64,000 nt of DNA from Sphingobacterium yanglingense (GTDB lineage: Bacteria; Bacteroidota; Bacteroidia; Sphingobacteriales; Sphingobacteriaceae). Below are positions 1 through 8,654 of this stretch, in pieces. Position 1 is the first letter of the stretch, and each line of letters starts with the position of its first letter. Under the pieces are notes generated by a model. That model worked only from the letters and a program-made list of their open reading frames with translations. It was not told the origin of the DNA and ran no database searches. Location of the stretch: contig NZ_SNYV01000001.1 in assembly GCF_004363245.1 (NCBI RefSeq), forward strand, positions 1 to 64,000, in the 5' to 3' direction. A program made the position numbers and the translations under genes.

Positions 1-52
1 CGCCAGAGCCGATGGTATTGCCGTAACAGGTGGGAGAGTAGGTCGGTGCCTT
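1..52 (+). rRNA. rrf: 5S ribosomal RNA, 3' end (partial)
   Basis: The first ~50 bases read as the 3' portion of a bacterial 5S rRNA, with the conserved helix IV/V segment and the GGTCGGTGCC-type 3' terminus. A T-run and a strong terminator follow. The rest of the rRNA operon must lie left of the window. The exact 3' end is uncertain by a few bases. Confidence 0.8.
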
Positions 53-62
53 TTTTAATACG

Positions 63-95
63 AAGCCCCTTCAGGAAACTGGAGGGGCTTTTGTT
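63..95 (+). terminator. rho-independent terminator of the rRNA operon
   Basis: An AAGCCCCT...AGGGGCTT stem with an internal mismatch and a GAAA-containing loop is followed by TTTTGTTG, directly after the 5S end. It probably ends rrn transcription. Confidence 0.8.
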
Positions 96-196
96 GTATA
101 TATAATCCCCCAGCGGATAATGCTAAACGGGAATAGGATTACCCCTGTATTGACGAATATCTCATTTCTATGACGCTATTTCTCGTATCTAATCTC

Positions 197-204
197 TATC
201 TTTG
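197..204 (+). promoter_or_regulatory. -7 promoter element of the radical SAM gene
   Basis: TATCTTTG matches the Bacteroidota -7 consensus TAnnTTTG exactly. It ends only 8 bases before the ATG at 213, so the transcript should begin within a few bases of the start codon. No clear -33 TTTG is visible. Confidence 0.55.
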
Positions 205-212
205 CAGCAACA

Positions 213-1160
213 ATGGGTACATTATTAGATAATGGCGTTAAGCCTTACAATCACTACGGAGCATATTTAAAAGAGAAGTATAGTGGACAGCGTGTCTTTA
301 AAGTCATCGTGGATGGAAATTTTACCTGTCCAAATAGAGATGGTAGTAAAGGCTACGGTGGATGTACCTATTGTAATGTGGATTCTTTTACGCCAGATAC
401 AGCCAGAAAGATTCCTAGTATTAGAGAGCAAGTCGAGAACGGAATAGAACGGGCGCGTAATAGCTACGCGGCAGAGAAGTTCATTATTTATTTTCAGCCG
501 AATACGAATACTTATGCTCCGGCTCATTTGTTGAAAATGATGTATGATGAGGCTCTAAGTATAGATCCTGAGAATACTGTTGGGCTATCCGTTGGCACAC
601 GGCCGGATTGTTTAGATTTTGAGAAGATCCAATTATTGGAATCTTATACTGATCGATTGGACGTGGATCTGGAGATGGGAATGGAATCGATTTATGATGA
701 TACCTTAGAACGTATTAACAGAGGTTGTTCGCATGGTGAGTTCCTGAGTACAATGAAGTTGCTTGAAGGCACCAAACTTGAGCTTTGTGTGCATACGATT
801 TTTGGTTTCCCTTGGGAAACCGAGGAAATGATGTTGAAATACGCTGAGGAGATTAATAGACAACCTCATATTAAGTTTGTCAAGCTTCATCACTTACACA
901 TTGTTAAAGGCTCAATAATGGGAGCGAAGTTTAATAAGGAGCCTTTCAAGTTGTTCGGGATTGAAGATTATACTGATTTTTTAGCTAGATTTATCCCTCT
1001 TTTGAGACCAGATATTATCATTCAGCGCATTTTTGGTATCGCCGATAAAGAACTATTGATTGCACCAAATTGGGGATATCCAAAGTCTAAGATCCAAACC
1101 TACATCGATAAAGGCCTGGAAAGTAGAGGTGTCAAACAGGGCGCTAAGTATTTCATTTAG
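213..1160 (+). CDS. Radical SAM protein, YhcC/TIGR01212 family
   Basis: A 315-residue protein resembling the TIGR01212 (YhcC/YtqA) group of radical SAM enzymes. The cluster-binding cysteines are Cys39, Cys51 and Cys54, in a spacing with an enlarged first gap (C-x11-C-x2-C) instead of the usual Cx3Cx2C; this is typical of the group. Downstream stretches such as QPNTNTYAP, VGTRPD and HTIFGFPWET fit a full-length radical SAM barrel. The molecular reaction of the family is not established; it should cleave S-adenosylmethionine reductively. The ATG at 213 sits 8 bases after an exact -7 box, so the mRNA is probably almost leaderless. The gene stands alone downstream of the rRNA operon. Confidence 0.9.
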   Translation: MGTLLDNGVKPYNHYGAYLKEKYSGQRVFKVIVDGNFTCPNRDGSKGYGGCTYCNVDSFTPDTARKIPSIREQVENGIERARNSYAAEKFIIYFQPNTNTYAPAHLLKMMYDEALSIDPENTVGLSVGTRPDCLDFEKIQLLESYTDRLDVDLEMGMESIYDDTLERINRGCSHGEFLSTMKLLEGTKLELCVHTIFGFPWETEEMMLKYAEEINRQPHIKFVKLHHLHIVKGSIMGAKFNKEPFKLFGIEDYTDFLARFIPLLRPDIIIQRIFGIADKELLIAPNWGYPKSKIQTYIDKGLESRGVKQGAKYFI

Positions 1161-1539
1161 AGAATTCCCCTACTTTTGAAATTCACCTTCATTATTGTCT
1201 AATTTGCCGGCGTTTTCTTGAGCGTTTGGGAAATTTATTTTCTATTCTTTATAATTTTCTGCTTTTTATTTTCTTTCTTTGTATAATACTTATGAAAAAC
1301 AGAACAGCTTTTCTCTCTTGAGGAAAGTTATTCTAACATCTAATTTTGTTCGTTCATTACCTAGTTACGGAGTTTGCTTCGCGTTACAGTTTTCTGATTG
1401 TTAGGTCATCGTTTGGACTATATATTGTAATAGCTGTTCGTTAAGCATTCTATTTCTCTAGGTATCAGAGTTATAGGTGTTTTACATTGGTATGTGATGA
1501 TTAATTTTTTTTTGTTTCATCGTAAAGCATATCGAAATT
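1161..1539. other. 379-base intergenic region, probable long leader
   Basis: AT-rich gap before the T9SS-exported protein gene. A one-mismatch -7 box (TTTCTTTG, 1274-1281) is followed by a nine-codon ORF at 1292-1321 (MKNRTAFLS, stop TGA) and a weak hairpin. If that box is used, the downstream gene has a ~250-base leader. No longer gene is visible on either strand; the ORF at 1482-1685 on the minus strand looks like chance. Confidence 0.4.
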
Positions 1540-3075
1540 ATGAAGTGGTTATCTTTTTTTGTGTTGGCAATGGGGATTTCGCTTAGTACATTCTGCCAAT
1601 CCGTTGACAAAAAGGTTTTTATCTTTGATGGAGTCCGGGAAATAGGCGAAAGTGAAACTTTGGTTGTTGATTCCGATACTCTCATTTTTGGACCGAATGC
1701 GGAGTTGTCAGTACTAGGTATTCTTGAAGTAAAGTCTTCTTACATTATTTGTGCGCCTTCTGCTCGATTGGAGGGAACGGGGAAAATGCGTATTATGGCT
1801 CCAAATAATAATGTTGTGGGCAAGATACAGATGCCCACATGGATTGATGGTAATGGAAACTCTACGCTTAGTCTTCGGATTGAACTGTTTAACACTGGGA
1901 ATTTAATTCTATCCAATTTACAACATAGTTTTTTGGAAGGGATAGAGTCTACTTCAGCGGATTTTTATACCAAAGAAAGTATAGGATTAATGGAAGACGG
2001 TGCCTGTATTGAACTGCGAGGAAACCGTCTTAGGCTGTATCTAGATGCTGTATTGGAAAACTCATCTGCGACTCGGATGGTCATTTCTGGTAATTTATCT
2101 AATTCTATTTATTCTAAAAAGATGGCCGCTAATACAACCTATACATTTGCGATCGGATTAAGTGAAGGGGATTATAGTCCAGTTATTCTAACTCCAGAGA
2201 AGGAGACTGAGTTTTTTGTAAGTTTAGTGAACAGTTCTGTGGATGATAAAAGTATGTCTTTTGCGAAGAAGGATGGCGGAGTGAATCGAATTTGGGGAGT
2301 ATATGCAGATCATAATGCCCGTACAACTTACGTTTTCGAACATAGTAAGAATGATGCGTCCGGATTTGTGAAAAGTCAGGATATGGAAATTTTCCAATAT
2401 TCCAATGCGAAGGAGTGGCAGTTAGCAACAACGGATTATTTGGGCAAGGAACAGCATAGTACCAAGAACCTTGCAAGTATGTATGCTGGGGTTGCTAAAA
2501 ATTATTTTTCTAAGTTCGGGAAGATTATAAATGGACCATTGTCTGCGGATGATTATGTAACCACGAAAAAGGGACAATCGGCAATGATTCCGATACTGGC
2601 AAATGATAAGGGAGGAGATGGTAAATTACTTGCAGAAAAGACGCGGATCGTCGAACGAGCTACCAATGGAACCGTTACCTTGTCATCTAGAGGTGAAGTT
2701 GAATATCAGCCAGCAGCTGGCTTTGTCGGTTCTGATTTCTTCGTTTATGAGGTTGTAGATGAATTTGATCTTGTTTCTAGGAGTACAGTTTATATCACGG
2801 TAGAAGGAGATGGAATTTTTACGGTAAGTAACGTGGTGACACCAAACGGAGATGGATATAATGACAAATTGGTGTTTGTTTCAGAAGAGCAGTTTATGAG
2901 TTTAGAACTCACTATTGTCAATCGTTGGGGAGATCGGCTCTATCATAACAGTTCTTACGATAATAGTTGGGATGGAACGGGACTAAGTGGGGGAACATAT
3001 TACTATGTGATGAAAGCAAAACGACACAAAGGTGATGTTGTTAATCAAAAAGGATGGCTTCTATTGACCAAATAA
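1540..3075 (+). CDS. Secreted protein with type B T9SS C-terminal sorting domain
   Basis: 511 residues with an N-terminal signal peptide (hydrophobic stretch at residues 4-18, likely cleavage near FCQS). Residues ~340-420 resemble a cadherin/Ig-like tandem domain (motif GFVGSDFFVYEVVDEF), and residues ~437-511 form the gliding-motility-associated C-terminal (CHU_C) domain, with the hallmark VVTPNGDGYND, NRWGDRLY, WDGT and GGTYYYV motifs. In this phylum that domain directs export through the type IX secretion system and attachment to the cell surface. The middle of the protein is not recognised. It is likely a surface or matrix protein of unknown ligand. It is monocistronic and ends at a hairpin shared with the convergent MazG-like gene. 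Confidence 0.88.
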   Translation: MKWLSFFVLAMGISLSTFCQSVDKKVFIFDGVREIGESETLVVDSDTLIFGPNAELSVLGILEVKSSYIICAPSARLEGTGKMRIMAPNNNVVGKIQMPTWIDGNGNSTLSLRIELFNTGNLILSNLQHSFLEGIESTSADFYTKESIGLMEDGACIELRGNRLRLYLDAVLENSSATRMVISGNLSNSIYSKKMAANTTYTFAIGLSEGDYSPVILTPEKETEFFVSLVNSSVDDKSMSFAKKDGGVNRIWGVYADHNARTTYVFEHSKNDASGFVKSQDMEIFQYSNAKEWQLATTDYLGKEQHSTKNLASMYAGVAKNYFSKFGKIINGPLSADDYVTTKKGQSAMIPILANDKGGDGKLLAEKTRIVERATNGTVTLSSRGEVEYQPAAGFVGSDFFVYEVVDEFDLVSRSTVYITVEGDGIFTVSNVVTPNGDGYNDKLVFVSEEQFMSLELTIVNRWGDRLYHNSSYDNSWDGTGLSGGTYYYVMKAKRHKGDVVNQKGWLLLTK

Positions 3076-3076
3076 A

Positions 3077-3098
3077 AAAGCGACTATTTGTCGCTTTT
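3077..3098. terminator. bidirectional terminator
   Basis: AAAAGCGAC-TATTT-GTCGCTTTT stem-loop with A- and T-rich flanks lies between the convergent T9SS gene and the MazG-like gene and can serve both strands. Confidence 0.75.
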
Positions 3099-3100
3099 GT

Positions 3101-3568
3101 TTATTTTTCTAGTATAGACTTTAAGTCTGCAGGAGAGTAATTGATCGATTTGAGCGTTTTATTGTCTCCTTCTCGGAAAACTAGAAACTTACCATCTACT
3201 TCCTTATAGTATGAATCTACTCCTTTTGCTTTGTAATGTGCTTGAGTAGCAATTGCTTCTTCTTCATTTTTACATGCTTTACTCATATTAGAGCGCTGTA
3301 CTTCTTCAAATAGCGTATTGAATTTGTCTTTTAATCCAAATTCAAGGATGGCTCCAGATAATACGTATTGTATATCACAAAGTGCGTCTGCAATCTCAAC
3401 GAGATCCTGAGCTTGAATAGCTTCTTCAAGTTCTTTTAATTCTTCTTCTATCAGGGAGACCCTTAATTTGCATCTGCTTTCTGAGGGAATTTGAGGAGTA
3501 TCTAATATAGGATGTTGAAAAGTTTTATGAAACTCAGCAACGGAAGTAAGAGTTTTAGGGTCTGTCAT
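3101..3568 (-). CDS. MazG-like / PRA-PH-type nucleoside triphosphate pyrophosphohydrolase
   Basis: 155 residues of the all-alpha NTP-pyrophosphatase superfamily. The metal-binding pattern is visible as EEELKELEEAI (about residues 41-51) followed by EIADALCDIQYV (about 58-69), the EExE...ExxD arrangement of MazG-like and phosphoribosyl-ATP pyrophosphatase folds. Such proteins hydrolyse (d)NTPs to monophosphate and pyrophosphate, often as housecleaning enzymes; the exact substrate cannot be read from sequence. The genomic setting gives no histidine-biosynthesis link, so I do not call it HisE. The ATG at 3568 is the only good start. Confidence 0.82.
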   Translation of the reverse strand: MTDPKTLTSVAEFHKTFQHPILDTPQIPSESRCKLRVSLIEEELKELEEAIQAQDLVEIADALCDIQYVLSGAILEFGLKDKFNTLFEEVQRSNMSKACKNEEEAIATQAHYKAKGVDSYYKEVDGKFLVFREGDNKTLKSINYSPADLKSILEK

Positions 3569-3628
3569 TTTTGTTTATTAATTAATTTATAAAAATACAA
3601 ATCTTTAACCGTATTCTATAGACTTCAT

Positions 3629-3663
3629 AAAAAACTAAAGTCCCGATCTGTTCGGGACTTTAG
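3629..3663 (-). terminator. terminator of the rluB-like gene
   Basis: A perfect 12-bp stem, CTAAAGTCCCGA / TCGGGACTTTAG with a 5-base loop, sits 2 bases beyond the stop of the pseudouridine synthase gene and is followed on the minus strand by TTTTTT. Confidence 0.85.
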
Positions 3664-3665
3664 TC

Positions 3666-5105
3666 TTATTTTATTAAGTGCTTTAATTGAATAAGCTCAC
3701 GTTCTTCCAAGTATCTCCAACGTCCTCTCGGTAGGTCTTTCTTGGTTAGACCTGCATAAACAACCCGGTCTAGTTTTATAACCTCGTAACCCAACGATTC
3801 AAAGATACGACGTACAATTCTATTCTTGCCGGAGTGGATTTGTATTCCGATTTCACGTTTAGAAGCACCTTGTACATAACTTAAGTCATCTGGTTTTATA
3901 AAGCCATCTTCCAGCTCTAGACCGAATTCGATTTTATTGAAATCTCCCTGAGTAAGACTTTTGTTAAGTTCAATCTGATAGATTTTGGTGATATTGTTTT
4001 TAGGATGGGACAGTTTATCGGCCAGATTACCATCATTGGTCATCAATAATAGTCCCGTTGTATTTCTATCTAAGCGACCTACAGGATATATTCTCTCCTT
4101 AGTAGCTTTCGAAACAAGTTCCATAACGGTACGACGTTCTTGAGGATCGTCCGTTGTCGTGATATAGTCTTTTGGTTTGTTCAAGAGTACATAGACCATT
4201 TTTTCACGTTTCAGACGTTCGTTATTGTAACGGATTTCGTCTTTGGCAGGATCGACCTTAGTTCCTAATTCAGTAACAACTTCTCCGTTTACAGAAATTA
4301 CTCCGGCACTGATTAATTCATCAGCTTTTCTTCTGGAGCAGATTCCTGAGTTAGAGATATAGCGATTAAGGCGAATAAGCCCATCATCTTCCACTTCGTG
4401 GTTCGCTGGTTTGCGAGCTGGTTTGAATTTATGTTTATCAGAGTATTTGAAGTCATTATTGTCCTTCTGTTCTTGATACTCATCATTGAATATGCGTTTT
4501 CGTCCTGAACCAAAACTCCTGTTCTCTCTAGCATCACCATCTTTTGAACGGTCAAATGTAGAGGAGCTTGGTTTATTGAATTTAGAAGGCCTCCCTCCTG
4601 ATTTACGGTCTTCAAACCTGTCTTTAGAAAAAGAAGGTTTGTTAAAACTTCTGTCGCTTTCAGATCTGTTTCTTGAGAACGAGCCTTTATTAGATGAGCC
4701 TCCTTCTTCGGATCTATTTCTTGAGAACGAGCCTTTATTGAATGAGCGACTATCTTCAGATCTGTTTCTTGAGAACGAGCTTTTATTGAATGAGCCCCCT
4801 TCTTCGGATCTATTTCTTGAGAATGAGCCTTTATTGAATGAGCCACCTTCTTCAGCTCTGTTTCTTGAGAATGAACCTTTATTGAATGAGCGACTTTCTT
4901 CTGACCTGTTTTTGCCAAAATTGGATTTTCCAAATGAAGATTTTTCTTCTCTGTTGTCTTTAGAAAAAGAGGATTTACCAAAGCTCTCGCTTCTAGTATT
5001 TGTACTTTTTCTTCCAGGCCCCCCTTTGGATTTGAAGTTTTCTGAGTTACTTCTTTGCTTTCTGGAGTTGTCATCCCGACTGTTCCTTTGATTTTTGAAT
5101 GGCAT
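3666..5105 (-). CDS. RluB/RsuA-family rRNA pseudouridine synthase with repetitive N-terminal tail
   Basis: 479 residues from the ATG at 5105. An upstream TTG at 5132 would overlap the -7 promoter box, so I reject it. The C-terminal ~250 residues hold an S4 RNA-binding domain (RLNRYISNSGICSRRKADEL) and the catalytic domain, with the GRLDRNTTGLLL motif carrying the catalytic Asp at about residue 346. These enzymes isomerise a uridine of 23S (RluB, RluF) or 16S (RsuA) rRNA; the target base is not decidable here. The first ~225 residues are low-complexity Ser/Arg/Asn/Gly/Glu sequence containing eight 16-residue repeats. Basic, disordered N-terminal tails are common on this enzyme in Bacteroidota and may help ribosome binding. 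Confidence 0.9.
   Translation of the reverse strand: MPFKNQRNSRDDNSRKQRSNSENFKSKGGPGRKSTNTRSESFGKSSFSKDNREEKSSFGKSNFGKNRSEESRSFNKGSFSRNRAEEGGSFNKGSFSRNRSEEGGSFNKSSFSRNRSEDSRSFNKGSFSRNRSEEGGSSNKGSFSRNRSESDRSFNKPSFSKDRFEDRKSGGRPSKFNKPSSSTFDRSKDGDARENRSFGSGRKRIFNDEYQEQKDNNDFKYSDKHKFKPARKPANHEVEDDGLIRLNRYISNSGICSRRKADELISAGVISVNGEVVTELGTKVDPAKDEIRYNNERLKREKMVYVLLNKPKDYITTTDDPQERRTVMELVSKATKERIYPVGRLDRNTTGLLLMTNDGNLADKLSHPKNNITKIYQIELNKSLTQGDFNKIEFGLELEDGFIKPDDLSYVQGASKREIGIQIHSGKNRIVRRIFESLGYEVIKLDRVVYAGLTKKDLPRGRWRYLEERELIQLKHLIK
4602..4985. repeat. eight tandem 48-bp coding repeats
   Basis: Within the rluB-like gene, eight imperfect units of 48 bp encode the 16-residue motif SFNKGSFSRNRSEEGG and variants (residues 41-168 of the 479-residue product). 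The middle units are nearly identical at the DNA level, for example the repeated TTCTTGAGAACGAGCCTTTAT, spaced 48 bp apart. The array keeps long open frames on both strands, which explains spurious overlapping ORFs there. Confidence 0.9.
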
Positions 5106-5129
5106 AATTTTTAAATAAAAATAGAGGTA

Positions 5130-5137
5130 CAAAGGTA
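5130..5137 (-). promoter_or_regulatory. -7 promoter element of the rluB-like gene
   Basis: TACCTTTG on the minus strand matches TAnnTTTG exactly, 24 bases before the ATG at 5105. It decides the start, because an upstream TTG lies inside this box. Confidence 0.6.
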
Positions 5138-5244
5138 CTGAAAATATCCCAATTTAAGATTTTTTTTTACATTCAATTTTCTTTGTTTAAAGAGTGTTAG
5201 GACATGATTTTTGAGGTTTGTTCAGAAATTCGTTTTTATAAGTG

Positions 5245-5276
5245 TTTGTTTTTTAGTGTAATAGTTTATACCTTTG
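5245..5276 (+). promoter_or_regulatory. complete Bacteroidota promoter for the transglycosylase gene
   Basis: TTTG (5245-5248), 20 bases, then TACCTTTG (5269-5276) fits the -33/-7 consensus and spacing. The leader would be about 65 bases. Confidence 0.65.
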
Positions 5277-5347
5277 GCCCTTCATAAATGGACCAAGCTA
5301 TTTTTTGATCGACAGTTGTCGTGGATAGGGTAGCATTAAGGGAGTGA

Positions 5348-6103
5348 ATGATTAGAAAAAAAGTATTATGTATTAGTGCAATTTTTTCGATAATGGTTTT
5401 ATCGAGATTGTATTCAAATCCACAACCGGATTCTTTTGAAAATCCGTTTAAAAAGTTGATGTTAGAGCATGCTGAAAAATTGAAGCATGAAAAGGCAAGT
5501 TTAACATCAGTATCAGATGAGGATTATTTCAATTCTCTAACTTTCGCAAATGAAAGTATTCCTACGGAGCTCACCTCTGTGAAACAGAAGCTAGGAAAAT
5601 ATCTTTCCAAGTTTTCTTTCAAAAAGCAACAGTCTTATCAGATGCATAAGCAAGCTGACAAGTTTCTTCCGCAAATTGCTGCTATTCTAAAGTCTTATGG
5701 TATTCCTGAAGATTTTAAGTATGTGCCATTGGTTGAAAGTGGCCTTGATCCTCGTGTGACCTCCCATAAGGGAGCTGGAGGATATTGGCAATTTATGCCT
5801 GCTACAGCTCGACTGTACGGCTTGCGTGTCAATGCTCAGGTCGATGATCGAGTAGACTTCTTAAAATCTACTCATGCTGCAGCGCGTTATTTGAAGTCGC
5901 TTTATGCGGAATTTGGTGACTGGACATTGGTGGCAGCTGCCTATAATGTAGGAGGAGGAAGTTTAAGAGCTTCTATACGTAGACAAAATGAGAGTAACTA
6001 CTTTAAACTACGTCTAAATGCGGAGACAGGATCCTACGTTTATAAGTTGGTTTCGGTAAAAGAAGTCATTGAAAATCCAGCAAAACACGGCTATCGTATT
6101 TAA
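5348..6103 (+). CDS. Lytic transglycosylase, SLT (GH23) domain
   Basis: 251 residues with an N-terminal signal sequence (hydrophobic residues ~5-20). Residues ~105-225 form an SLT domain like that of MltD: PLVESGLDP holds the presumed catalytic Glu130, then GAGGYWQFMPATARLYGL and AAAYNVGGGSL, the usual GLMQ-type and AYN motifs. The enzyme cleaves the MurNAc-GlcNAc bond of peptidoglycan in the periplasm with formation of 1,6-anhydro-MurNAc. Unlike MltD it has no LysM repeats, so it is a short form. It has its own promoter and terminator, so it is probably not part of the cco operon that follows. Confidence 0.9.
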   Translation: MIRKKVLCISAIFSIMVLSRLYSNPQPDSFENPFKKLMLEHAEKLKHEKASLTSVSDEDYFNSLTFANESIPTELTSVKQKLGKYLSKFSFKKQQSYQMHKQADKFLPQIAAILKSYGIPEDFKYVPLVESGLDPRVTSHKGAGGYWQFMPATARLYGLRVNAQVDDRVDFLKSTHAAARYLKSLYAEFGDWTLVAAAYNVGGGSLRASIRRQNESNYFKLRLNAETGSYVYKLVSVKEVIENPAKHGYRI

Positions 6104-6132
6104 AATTCTGAGTTTAAGAGCTTAAAAATCAA

Positions 6133-6163
6133 GGGGCATATATCGTATATGTCCCTTTTTTTT
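6133..6163 (+). terminator. terminator after the transglycosylase gene
   Basis: GGGGCATATA...TATATGTCCC stem (one G-T pair) followed by eight T residues. Confidence 0.8.
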
Positions 6164-6278
6164 GCGTTGAACTTAAAAAAGAAAGAAAGTGACGAAAATC
6201 ACTTTTATTGTCGCTAAATATCATTGGATTGTCAAATTTTTGTAATTACTTTTATCTTGAAATCAAATATGAAATGTA

Positions 6279-8420
6279 ATGCAGCTAGAGCAATTTAATT
6301 ACGACAACAAGATTGTACGCAACTTCGGGATTGCTACAATCGTCTGGGGTATCGTCGGCATGTCTGTTGGTTTACTGATAGCAATGCAGCTGATATGGCC
6401 AGAGCTGAATTTTATGACGCAGTATACCACTTTCGGTCGTGTGCGGCCAGTGCACACCAATGCGGTTATTTTCGCTTTCGTGGGTAACGCTATTTTTATG
6501 GGGGTGTATTATTCCCTACAGCGGGTACTGAAAGCCAGGATGTTTAGTGACGTACTCAGTAAGATTCATTTTTGGGGATGGCAACTGATAATTGTTGCAG
6601 CGGCTATAACGTTACCTTTGGGCCTAACGACTTCACACGAGTATGCGGAGATGGAGTGGCCTGTCGATATCGGGATTGCTGTGATTTGGGTCACTTTTGG
6701 AATCAATATGTTTGGTACCATTATAAAAAGGAGAGAACGTCACATGTACGTGGCAGTGTGGTTTTACATAGCGACTTTTGTGACTGTTGCTGTATTACAT
6801 ATTGTCAATTCCATTCAGTTGCCAGTAGGTTTTTGGAAGAGCTATTATGTCTATGCCGGCGTGCAGGATGCATTAGTACAATGGTGGTACGGACACAATG
6901 CTGTAGCATTCTTTTTGACCACTCCATTTTTGGGGATGATGTATTATTTCTTGCCTAAGATGGCCAATAGACCAGTCTACTCTTATAAGCTTAGTATTTT
7001 ACACTTCTGGTCGCTCATATTTATTTATATCTGGGCTGGTCCACACCACTTACTTTATACGTCTTTGCCTTCATGGGTACAATCTTTAGGTGTTGTGTTT
7101 TCTATCATGTTGATTGCACCTTCTTGGGGAGGGATGATCAACGGGTTATTGACGCTTCGCGGAGCTTGGGATAAGGTCCGGGCAGAACCTATCTTGAAAT
7201 TTATGGTGGTCGCTTTGACCTGTTACGGGATGGCGACTTTCGAAGGGCCGATGTTATCCTTGAAACAAGTAAATGCTATTGCTCACTTTACAGATTGGAT
7301 TGTAGCGCACGTGCATATTGGTGCATTAGGATGGAACGGATTTATGACGTTTGCAATCCTGTACTGGTTGATACCGCGTATTTATAAAACAGAGTTGTTC
7401 TCTAAAAAATTGGCCAATGTGCACTTTTGGATTGGTACGTTAGGTATCTTATTCTATGCAATACCCATGTATTGGGCTGCTGTTGTACAAGGCTTGATGT
7501 GGAAAGAATTTACACCAGAAGGGGTTCTTAAATACCCTAACTTCTTAGCTACTACTTTAGAAATTCTTCCGATGCACATGATGCGTGCATTAGGTGGTGC
7601 ATTATATCTTGGTGGGGTTATTCTTATGACGTATAACTTGGTCAAGACTATGAAGTCTGGTAAGTTGATGGCAAATGAGCCTGCAGAAGCACCAGCTTTA
7701 CTTCCTGTAACTGTCAGCGAGCGTTCTTCGCACCGAAGATTAGAACGTAAACCAGTTCTTTTTATGGTAGTAGCTCTTGTTGCTATTCTGATTGGAGGGA
7801 TTGTGGAGATGGTGCCTACATTTATGATCAAAGATAATATTCCGACCATAAAAAGTGTTATGCCTTATACCGCATTGGAGCTTCAGGGACGAGATCTTTA
7901 TATCAAAGAGGGATGTGTAAACTGTCATACACAGACAGTACGTCCTTTCCGGTCGGAGACTGCAAGGTATGGGGAATATAGTAAAGCAGGTGAATTCGTA
8001 TACGATCATCCTTTCCTTTGGGGGTCGAAGCGTACCGGACCGGATTTACATCGTATAGGTGGTAAGTATCCTAATAAATGGCACTTCGATCATATGTTGG
8101 ATCCGACTATTACTTCGCCGGGAAGTATTATGCCTCCTTACCCTTGGTTGATCGATCAAAAGTTAGATAATAGTACGCTTGTTGCCAAGATGAACGCGAT
8201 GCGGATTCTGGGAGTCCCATATTCTAATGAGGATGTTGCCAATGCGGTTGCTAATGCAGAGAAACAGGCCGAATCTATTGCCAAGGATTTAGCTTCTACA
8301 CAGGTAGAAATAAAATCTGATCGTGAGATTATTGCGCTTATCGCTTACTTGCAACGTCTTGGAACAGACATTAAAGCTGAGCCCAAGACTACTGAAGAGG
8401 CAGTCGTAACAGAGAACTAG
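6279..8420 (+). CDS. ccoN: cbb3-type cytochrome c oxidase, fused CcoN-CcoO subunit
   Basis: 713 residues joining the catalytic subunit CcoN (about 1-480) to the monohaem subunit CcoO (about 510-690), the arrangement usual in Bacteroidota. The CcoN part has about 12 membrane helices and the haem/copper ligands in HTNAVIFAF (His59), YGHNAVAFF, GPHHLLYTSLP and HVHIGALGW. A further membrane helix near residue 500 leads into the CcoO part, where CVNCH (546-550) binds haem c and later Met residues (for example in SIMPPYPW) can complete it. The complex reduces O2 to water at low oxygen and pumps protons. It is first in an operon with ccoQ-, ccoP-, ccoG- and ccoH-like genes. The sequence ATGTAATG places a start-stop pair just before the true start; no clear FNR box was seen upstream. 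Confidence 0.96.
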   Translation: MQLEQFNYDNKIVRNFGIATIVWGIVGMSVGLLIAMQLIWPELNFMTQYTTFGRVRPVHTNAVIFAFVGNAIFMGVYYSLQRVLKARMFSDVLSKIHFWGWQLIIVAAAITLPLGLTTSHEYAEMEWPVDIGIAVIWVTFGINMFGTIIKRRERHMYVAVWFYIATFVTVAVLHIVNSIQLPVGFWKSYYVYAGVQDALVQWWYGHNAVAFFLTTPFLGMMYYFLPKMANRPVYSYKLSILHFWSLIFIYIWAGPHHLLYTSLPSWVQSLGVVFSIMLIAPSWGGMINGLLTLRGAWDKVRAEPILKFMVVALTCYGMATFEGPMLSLKQVNAIAHFTDWIVAHVHIGALGWNGFMTFAILYWLIPRIYKTELFSKKLANVHFWIGTLGILFYAIPMYWAAVVQGLMWKEFTPEGVLKYPNFLATTLEILPMHMMRALGGALYLGGVILMTYNLVKTMKSGKLMANEPAEAPALLPVTVSERSSHRRLERKPVLFMVVALVAILIGGIVEMVPTFMIKDNIPTIKSVMPYTALELQGRDLYIKEGCVNCHTQTVRPFRSETARYGEYSKAGEFVYDHPFLWGSKRTGPDLHRIGGKYPNKWHFDHMLDPTITSPGSIMPPYPWLIDQKLDNSTLVAKMNAMRILGVPYSNEDVANAVANAEKQAESIAKDLASTQVEIKSDREIIALIAYLQRLGTDIKAEPKTTEEAVVTEN

Positions 8421-8453
8421 AAACGGAATATTGTTCAATTAAGTTAAAGAGAT

Positions 8454-8654
8454 ATGTTTAAGCAAATAACAAACTTAAATGGTGATGAGATGTATTTGAT
8501 CACATCGCTATGGATATTCATCGTTTTCTTTGCACTGGTTGGTATAATGTTGTTTTTTATGAAAAAGGACTACATCCAATATATGAAGGATATACCATTT
8601 GATGAGTCGGATAAGGAAACCAAGTGTTCATCTGAAGATAATTTGAAATTATGA
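8454..8654 (+). CDS. CcoQ/FixQ-like small oxidase subunit
   Basis: 66 residues with one membrane helix (about residues 15-36) followed by a charged cytoplasmic tail (KKDYIQYMKDIPFDES), the form of the fourth cbb3 subunit CcoQ, which stabilises the complex. The assignment rests mostly on position between ccoNO and ccoP. Its TGA stop overlaps the ATG of ccoP by four bases (ATGA), so the two are translationally coupled. An internal Met at residue 13 could be the actual start. Confidence 0.7.
   Translation: MFKQITNLNGDEMYLITSLWIFIVFFALVGIMLFFMKKDYIQYMKDIPFDESDKETKCSSEDNLKL

Noticed and set aside
4313..5091. Long ORFs on both strands over the rluB-like N-terminal region (minus 4313-5074, plus 4486-5091)
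   Set aside because: They are frame shadows of the 48-bp repeat array: a repeat length divisible by three keeps all frames open. Their translations are just the same period in other frames, with no start context or family features.
5106..5132. TTG start giving nine extra residues (MYLYFYLKI) to the rluB-like protein
   Set aside because: The TTG lies within an exact TACCTTTG promoter box, so it would not be in the transcript; the ATG at 5105 is better.
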